Assembly (NCBI GenBank): GCA_050949165.1
Contig: JBMNFF010000001.1
Location: 558,001 to 622,000 of the forward strand
Origin: DAIOXA01 sp050949165
GTDB lineage: Bacteria; Bacillota; Proteinivoracia; UBA4975
Length of the DNA: 64,000 bases
Reading direction: 5' to 3'
The position numbers were made by a program, and so were the translations under genes. Positions within the stretch are counted from its first letter, which is position 1, and every line of letters begins with the position of its first letter. The notes beneath the pieces were generated by a model. The model ran no database searches. It was not told where the DNA came from and was given only the letters and a program-made list of their open reading frames with translations. Positions 59,785 through 64,000 of the stretch are shown one piece after another.

Positions 59785-60617
59785 GCCTCTTCCCTCCCAA
59801 ATCTAGTGACAACTTCAGCAACCAGGGTCTTAAACCTGCGTTGAACCCGGTTGGTCACCTCAATTACCTCATGGTGGTCCAGCTTTTCTGCCCCCAGGCC
59901 GGCAGCCATATTGGTGATGCAGGAGATGCCCAGCACCTTGAGGCCGGCATGGGTAGCGACAATCACCTCGGGAACGGTGGACATGCCCACGGCATCGGCG
60001 CCCAGGCGCCGGAAGCTCTGGATTTCCGCCGGGGTCTCATAGCTGGGTCCCGACACAGCCAGGTACACCCCCTCCTGAAGGGGGATGGCCAGCTCCTCGG
60101 CTGTCTTCCGGGCCAGTTCCCGCAGCTCCGGAGTATAGGCCCGGGACATGTCGGGAAAGCGGGGGCCAAATCTTTCGGGATTTGGACCAATCAGGGGATT
60201 GGTCCCGGTAAAGTTGATGTGATCGGCGATGAGCATCAGATCCCCTACCTGAAATTGGGGGTTGAGGCCACCAGCGGCATTGGTCACCACCAGGGCTTCT
60301 GCGCCCAAGGCGGCCATGGTCCAAATGGGGAAGGCCAATTGCCGGGGACCTATGCCCTCGTAATAGTGAAATCTGCCCTGCATGGCCACCACCGGGACCC
60401 CGCCCAGTTTGCCAAAGACCAGGCGCCCGGCATGGCCGGCCACGGTGGAACGGGCAAAGCCGGGAATCTCGCCATATTCAGCCCTTACCGCCTCTGCCAG
60501 CTCACCGGCCAGGGCCCCCAGGCCCGAGCCCAGGATCAGGGCAACCTTTGGCCTGCCAAAGCCCTTCCCCTTCAGAAAATCTACAGCTTCATCCACCAGT
60601 CTATATGTATTATCCAT
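59781..60617 (-). CDS. Purine-nucleoside phosphorylase, copy 2
   Basis: 278 residues, the same motifs as copy 1: 'LILGSGLGALAGEL', 'AMQGRFHYYEGIGPRQLAFP', 'VTNAAGGLNPQFQVGDLMLIADHIN' and 'GPSYETPAEIQSF'. The paralogues are diverged throughout, so this is an old duplication. It starts right after deoB (one base between). Confidence 0.94.
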   Translation of the reverse strand: MDNTYRLVDEAVDFLKGKGFGRPKVALILGSGLGALAGELAEAVRAEYGEIPGFARSTVAGHAGRLVFGKLGGVPVVAMQGRFHYYEGIGPRQLAFPIWTMAALGAEALVVTNAAGGLNPQFQVGDLMLIADHINFTGTNPLIGPNPERFGPRFPDMSRAYTPELRELARKTAEELAIPLQEGVYLAVSGPSYETPAEIQSFRRLGADAVGMSTVPEVIVATHAGLKVLGISCITNMAAGLGAEKLDHHEVIEVTNRVQRRFKTLVAEVVTRFGREEA

Positions 60618-61781
60618 TCATCTCACCTCATGCCAAAAACTTGTCCCCTGACATTGGTACCCGACCCCCAGCATGTCCGCCACGGAAGCGGCCACATCGG
60701 CAAAGGTCGCCCTGGTGCCCAGGTCTACCCCCTGCCGGATTCCCCGGCCATAGACCAGGAGGGGGACATACTCCCGGGTGTGATCGGTGCCGGGAAAGGT
60801 GGGATCACAGCCGTGGTCGGCAGTGATGATTAAAATGTCCTGGGGTTTCATGGCCTCAACTACCCTGCCAATCCCGGTATCGGCCTGTTCCAGGGCCCGG
60901 GCATAACCCTCCGCATCGTTGCGATGGCCAAAGAGCATGTCAAAGTCCACCAGATTGGCAAAGACCAGGTCGCCGTCTCCCCAGGCGGTGACCTCCACCA
61001 GGATATCGATGCCCTCCTGATTGTCCCTGGTCTTATAACTCTGGGCGATGCCCCGGCCGGAAAAGATATCTGCGATCTTGCCGATACTGATTACCCGCTT
61101 GCCAGCCTGGGCCAGGGCGTCCAACACCGTGGCACGCTCGGGTTCCAAGGCATAATCCCGGCGGTTGGGGGTGCGCTGGAAACTGCCCGGCTTGCCCACA
61201 AAGGGCCGGGCAATGACCCGGGCCACCTTATAATCGCCCATGAGCATTTCCCTGGCAATAGTGCAGATTCTATATAGCTCTTCCAGGGGAATTATCTCTT
61301 CGTGGGCGGCGATCTGAAAGACGCTGTCCGCTGATGTGTAGACAATGGGTTTGCCGGTGGCCATGTGCTCCTGCCCCAATTGGGCAATGATTTCGGTGCC
61401 CGAGGCTGCCACATTGCCCAAAATCCCCCGCCCAATCCGCCGGGAGAATTCCCGGATCAGCTCAGGAGGGAAACCCCGGGGGTAAGTGCGAAAGGGCTCA
61501 GAGACAATTACACCGGCCATTTCCCAGTGGCCGGTGATGGTATCCTTTCCGTCGGCTGCCTCAGCCATGCGCCCGTAATTGGCCAGGGGAGCGGAGCTGG
61601 CGGAGAGGCCGGCAACCTCAAGGATATTGGCCAGGCCCAGTTTCTCCAGCACAGGCAAGTTGAGCCCGCCGACAGCCCTGGCCACGTTGCCCAGGGTGTT
61701 GCTGCCGACATCGCCATACTTCTCGGCGTCAGGCAGAGCGCCGATGCCAACACTGTCTAAGACGACTAATAGTACCCGCAT
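60618..61781 (-). CDS. deoB: Phosphopentomutase
   Basis: 387 residues from ATG 61781 after a GGAGGTTTGCT site; an open frame upstream is not coding. Alkaline-phosphatase fold: 'VLDSVGIGALPDAEKYGD' (metal Asp), 'MAGVIVSEPFRTYP', 'VYTSADSVFQIAAHE' (the phosphorylated Thr lies in TSADS) and 'ITADHGCDPT'. Converts ribose-1-phosphate from the phosphorylases to ribose-5-phosphate. Confidence 0.95.
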   Translation of the reverse strand: MRVLLVVLDSVGIGALPDAEKYGDVGSNTLGNVARAVGGLNLPVLEKLGLANILEVAGLSASSAPLANYGRMAEAADGKDTITGHWEMAGVIVSEPFRTYPRGFPPELIREFSRRIGRGILGNVAASGTEIIAQLGQEHMATGKPIVYTSADSVFQIAAHEEIIPLEELYRICTIAREMLMGDYKVARVIARPFVGKPGSFQRTPNRRDYALEPERATVLDALAQAGKRVISIGKIADIFSGRGIAQSYKTRDNQEGIDILVEVTAWGDGDLVFANLVDFDMLFGHRNDAEGYARALEQADTGIGRVVEAMKPQDILIITADHGCDPTFPGTDHTREYVPLLVYGRGIRQGVDLGTRATFADVAASVADMLGVGYQCQGTSFWHEVR

Positions 61782-61791
61782 AGCAAACCTC

Positions 61792-62688
61792 CTAATCACC
61801 CTTGGCTCTGGGGTGCGACTGCTGATAGACATCGCGCAGATGGTTGGCCGTCACCTGGGTGTAAATCTGAGTGGTGGAAATGTCGGAATGGCCCAGCATC
61901 TCCTGGACAGCCCGGAGGTCGGCGCCGTTTTCCAGGAGGTGGGTGGCAAAGGAATGGCGCAGGGTGTGGGGGGTGATATCTCCTTCGATTCCTGCCTGGC
62001 ACACATACTTCTTGAGGATTTTCCAGAACCCCTGACGGGTTAGACGGCGACCGTGGACATTGACAAAAACTGCCTTCTCCTCCGGGTCGCGGACCAGCGC
62101 CCCCCGCCCCTTGTTTAAATAGGTGCGGATACAGGCCACTGCAACCTGGCCCATGGGGATGATGCGCTCCTTGCTGCCCTTGCCGATGCAGCGCAAAAAG
62201 CCCATGTCCAGATTGACATCGGGCAAATCGAGATCCACCAATTCTGAAACCCTGATCCCGGTAGCATACAGCAGCTCCAACATAGCCTTGTCCCGCATCC
62301 CCCCGGCGTCATTTACCTTGGGTTGCTCCAGCAGCTTGGTGACCTGGGCAATGCTGAGGATATTGGGAAGGCGCTTGGGAATCTTAGGAGAATCCAGTTC
62401 GGTAGAGGGATTATGGCTGACCAAATTTTCCTGATTTAAGAAGCTGTAAAAGGAGCGGATGGCAGCAAGGTTGCGGGAAATGGTGGCCGCTGCCCGGCCC
62501 TTCTTATGTAAGTCCTCCATAAAAGCCATAATCCTCTGCCTGTCCACTTGCTCCAGGCCAAATACACCTTGGCGCTTCAAAAACCTGATAAACTTAGTCA
62601 GGTCACGTCGGTAACTGTCCAAGGTGTTTACAGCCAGTCCCCTTTCGACCCTGAGGTGAAGTAAGTACGTGTCCACCAGTTGTTCCAT
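61792..62688 (-). CDS. xerD: Tyrosine recombinase XerD
   Basis: 298 residues from ATG 62688 after AGGAGAAACGGC. The catalytic set is complete: Arg in 'ATGIRVSELV', Lys in 'IGKGSKERIIP', 'HTLRHSFATHLL' (H-x-x-R), 'LGHSDISTTQIYT' (His and nucleophile Tyr). Resolves chromosome dimers at dif. The xerD-deoB-pun-pdp order is common in Firmicutes. No sign of an adjacent mobile element. Confidence 0.95.
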   Translation of the reverse strand: MEQLVDTYLLHLRVERGLAVNTLDSYRRDLTKFIRFLKRQGVFGLEQVDRQRIMAFMEDLHKKGRAAATISRNLAAIRSFYSFLNQENLVSHNPSTELDSPKIPKRLPNILSIAQVTKLLEQPKVNDAGGMRDKAMLELLYATGIRVSELVDLDLPDVNLDMGFLRCIGKGSKERIIPMGQVAVACIRTYLNKGRGALVRDPEEKAVFVNVHGRRLTRQGFWKILKKYVCQAGIEGDITPHTLRHSFATHLLENGADLRAVQEMLGHSDISTTQIYTQVTANHLRDVYQQSHPRAKGD

Positions 62689-62774
62689 GCCGTTTCTCCT
62701 TTGCACCAGTAGGTTGTGTACTAATCAAATTACCATAATTCCGGCCCCGGGTCAAAAAAAACTGGCCTCATATG

Positions 62775-62811
62775 CCCGCGACAGCGGGGACGTTACGGAT
62801 TGTCGCGCAGG
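62775..62811. repeat. Dispersed palindromic repeat, copy 3 (inverted)
   Basis: Read on the minus strand it gives TGCGCGACAATCCGTAACG then TCCCCGCTGTCGCGGG, the same element as 17246-17276 and 47651-47681. It lies in the 230-bp gap between xerD and the kinase gene, where no gene is seen. Confidence 0.65.
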
Positions 62812-62918
62812 GCCACCGCCTGTCCATCACATCCGCCCGGCGGTGAACTTCCCTCTTTCCCTGGGCACCCCACGGATAAGCCCATGGCCAATGGCCTTTA
62901 AGCAAAAAGAACTGCCCC

Positions 62919-63869
62919 CTATATCCCTAAGTTGGCATAGTATTGATAAAGAAATTCACACTCATTGACGTCCTCAGTCAGGTCCCGCGGCTCATGCTCT
63001 TCAAATTTCCAGCTGGTCCCCATGACCTTATCCAGAAAAGCGACCAGGGCAATTACGGCCCGGGGCTCCCCCAGCTTTTCGCTGAACACCGCCGTCATCT
63101 CGTCCATGAGGCTGACCGGATTCTCGCGCTTGGCAATCTCCAATTCATTGATGATGAACCGCCCTGCCTCCATGCAGGCCACACCCGCTTGCCCCTTGGG
63201 ATCGATGGCCATCCACCTATCTCCGCCTTGGAGGATATTCCAGTGGTTGAGGTCGCCGTGGAGCAACACCCTTGGCCGGCCTGATTCTTCTAACTCCCGG
63301 ATTTTTGCCCCCGCCAGCTCTGCCAAGCGGAACATCTTTTCGCCAGCAATATTCTGGTCCCTCAATTTGGCAAAGGTCCTCCGGGCCAGCTGGGACCAGG
63401 TCGGGAGCCCGGGATTGCCTGCCAGGGAAACAGGCAGCGCGGCAACCAGTTCCGCTGCCACCTCGATGCGCTTTCGGCTGCTGGCCACAGCGGTCAGGTC
63501 ATGGCCAGGGCTTATTCGCTCCAGAAGCATGGCCCCCCTCTCCTGATCCTGCTCATGACAGCGGCAGATATTCCTGCCCTTATACAGATTTATAGAAAGC
63601 ATCTCGGTGTTCAGTTCAAACTCTGGGATGCCAATTTTCAGGACCACCTGACCGTACCGAGGCGAGTCGGCGAAGCAAACATAGTTGTAAGACATCGCCG
63701 GGGATTCCCGGCAGTTACTCAGGTTCCATTTTGCAACACACTCCTCCGCCAGGGCGGGAAGTCTGCCCAGCCACTCCCTTCCCCGGGGACCAAAACAACG
63801 GACGACTTTCTTCCTCAAGATTTCGGGGATCTGCAGTTTATCCAGCCTCCTCCCCTTCTTTAATACCAA
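62919..63869 (-). CDS. APH(6)/hydroxyurea-kinase-like phosphotransferase
   Basis: About 305-316 residues with the kinase fold of the aminoglycoside/hydroxyurea resistance kinases: catalytic 'LLHGDLNHWNILQGG' near 225 and the metal-binding 'WMAIDPKGQAGVACMEAGRF' near 240. The start is unclear: TTG 63869 has no ribosome site, while GGGGAGGAGG lies inside the frame and precedes CTG codons at 63845 and 63836. Drug resistance is not implied; many chromosomal members have unknown substrates. Confidence 0.75.
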   Translation of the reverse strand: MVLKKGRRLDKLQIPEILRKKVVRCFGPRGREWLGRLPALAEECVAKWNLSNCRESPAMSYNYVCFADSPRYGQVVLKIGIPEFELNTEMLSINLYKGRNICRCHEQDQERGAMLLERISPGHDLTAVASSRKRIEVAAELVAALPVSLAGNPGLPTWSQLARRTFAKLRDQNIAGEKMFRLAELAGAKIRELEESGRPRVLLHGDLNHWNILQGGDRWMAIDPKGQAGVACMEAGRFIINELEIAKRENPVSLMDEMTAVFSEKLGEPRAVIALVAFLDKVMGTSWKFEEHEPRDLTEDVNECEFLYQYYANLGI

Positions 63870-63971
63870 TCTTAGGCCAAACCTGGAGAATTAACAAGGG
63901 AGAGGTTCAAGAGAGGAAAATAATACTGAGATGGAGAATTGATTGGCACCAAGGATGTCAGGAGGATGGCA

Positions 63972-64000
63972 ATGGAGGAGAAGATGGTTCAGCTCATCGG
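63972..64000 (+). CDS. Start of a plus-strand gene, cut by the window end
   Basis: AGGAGG at 63960-63965 is followed by ATG 63972 (an ATG at 63966 is too close). Only nine codons are visible, so the product cannot be named. It is divergent from the kinase gene. Confidence 0.4.

Noticed and set aside
61792..62688. Integrase of a mobile element
   Set aside because: Length, motifs and the xerD-deoB-pun-pdp neighbourhood mark a chromosomal XerD; no att repeats or cargo genes seen.
1..64000. CRISPR array, prophage or complete insertion sequence
   Set aside because: No regularly spaced repeats, phage structural genes or transposases were found; the only dispersed repeat is the short palindrome in three copies.

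Overview
The window looks like a stretch of chromosome from an anaerobic, spore-forming member of the Bacillota (Clostridia or a neighbouring class). The evidence is a full sporulation block (dacF-spoIIAA-spoIIAB-sigF, then spoVAC-AD-AE and a GerA/SpoVAF-type gene), a T-box in front of leuS, an RNase P RNA that looks like type A, sigma-A, CcpN-like and PpsR regulators, GC-rich DNA, and CoA-enzyme activase genes typical of strict anaerobes. I cannot name the species. Most genes read on the minus strand; the plus strand carries the first four genes, leuS, a DUF1540 gene, one dacF and a broken amidohydrolase.

Layout. 1-3.9 kb: the end of a UPF0261-like gene, a LysR regulator, a trans-prenyl diphosphate synthase and a convergent YtpB-type terpene synthase. 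3.9-6.9 kb: T-box-leuS and a small DUF1540 gene whose ribosome site is buried in a perfect hairpin. 6.9-15.8 kb: GTPase, AI-2E transporter, rnpB, murG, zinc-ribbon protein, Nif3-like protein, trmK, three tRNAs, sigma-A, dgt. 16-22.2 kb: dacF, ppdK with its regulator ppsR and a CcpN-like repressor, rluB. 37.8-44.7 kb: dacB-like, ytfJ, DUF2953, scpB, scpA, M50 protease, multidomain tRNA nucleotidyltransferase. 44.9-47.6 kb: two frameshifted genes around a DUF3307 protein. 47.6-57.5 kb: activase/DUF2229 trio, spoVA, dodecin, spoIIA, dacF. 57.6-62.7 kb: nucleoside salvage (pdp, two purine nucleoside phosphorylases, deoB) and xerD. The end carries an APH(6)-like kinase and the start of one more gene.

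The most unusual part is 23.0-37.7 kb. A one-chain protein combining a B12-binding domain with a glutamate-mutase-epsilon-like barrel sits with a P-loop protein, a 76-residue protein and a regulator that joins an NrpR-type winged helix to an FCD ligand domain. Upstream are two paralogous sets of the same four genes: a DUF6917-like small protein, a fold-type I PLP enzyme, a TrmFO-like FAD protein with four conserved cysteines, and a multi-pass permease. One set is a compact cluster; the other is split into two transcription units, each beginning with the same leader that contains the inverted repeat TTCGACATCGAA or a one-mismatch version. I read the region as an undescribed, probably cobalamin-dependent catabolic pathway for an amino-acid-like or carboxylate substrate. 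The substrate cannot be read from the sequence.

Other structure not explained by genes: a 31-37 bp palindromic repeat present three times (two copies touch stop codons), a large imperfect palindrome before the satD remnant, a CTG start that overlaps the preceding stop codon, a possible AUA start, and a KTG-to-KIG change in one carboxypeptidase. Family assignments rest on reading motifs by eye; no database search was possible.
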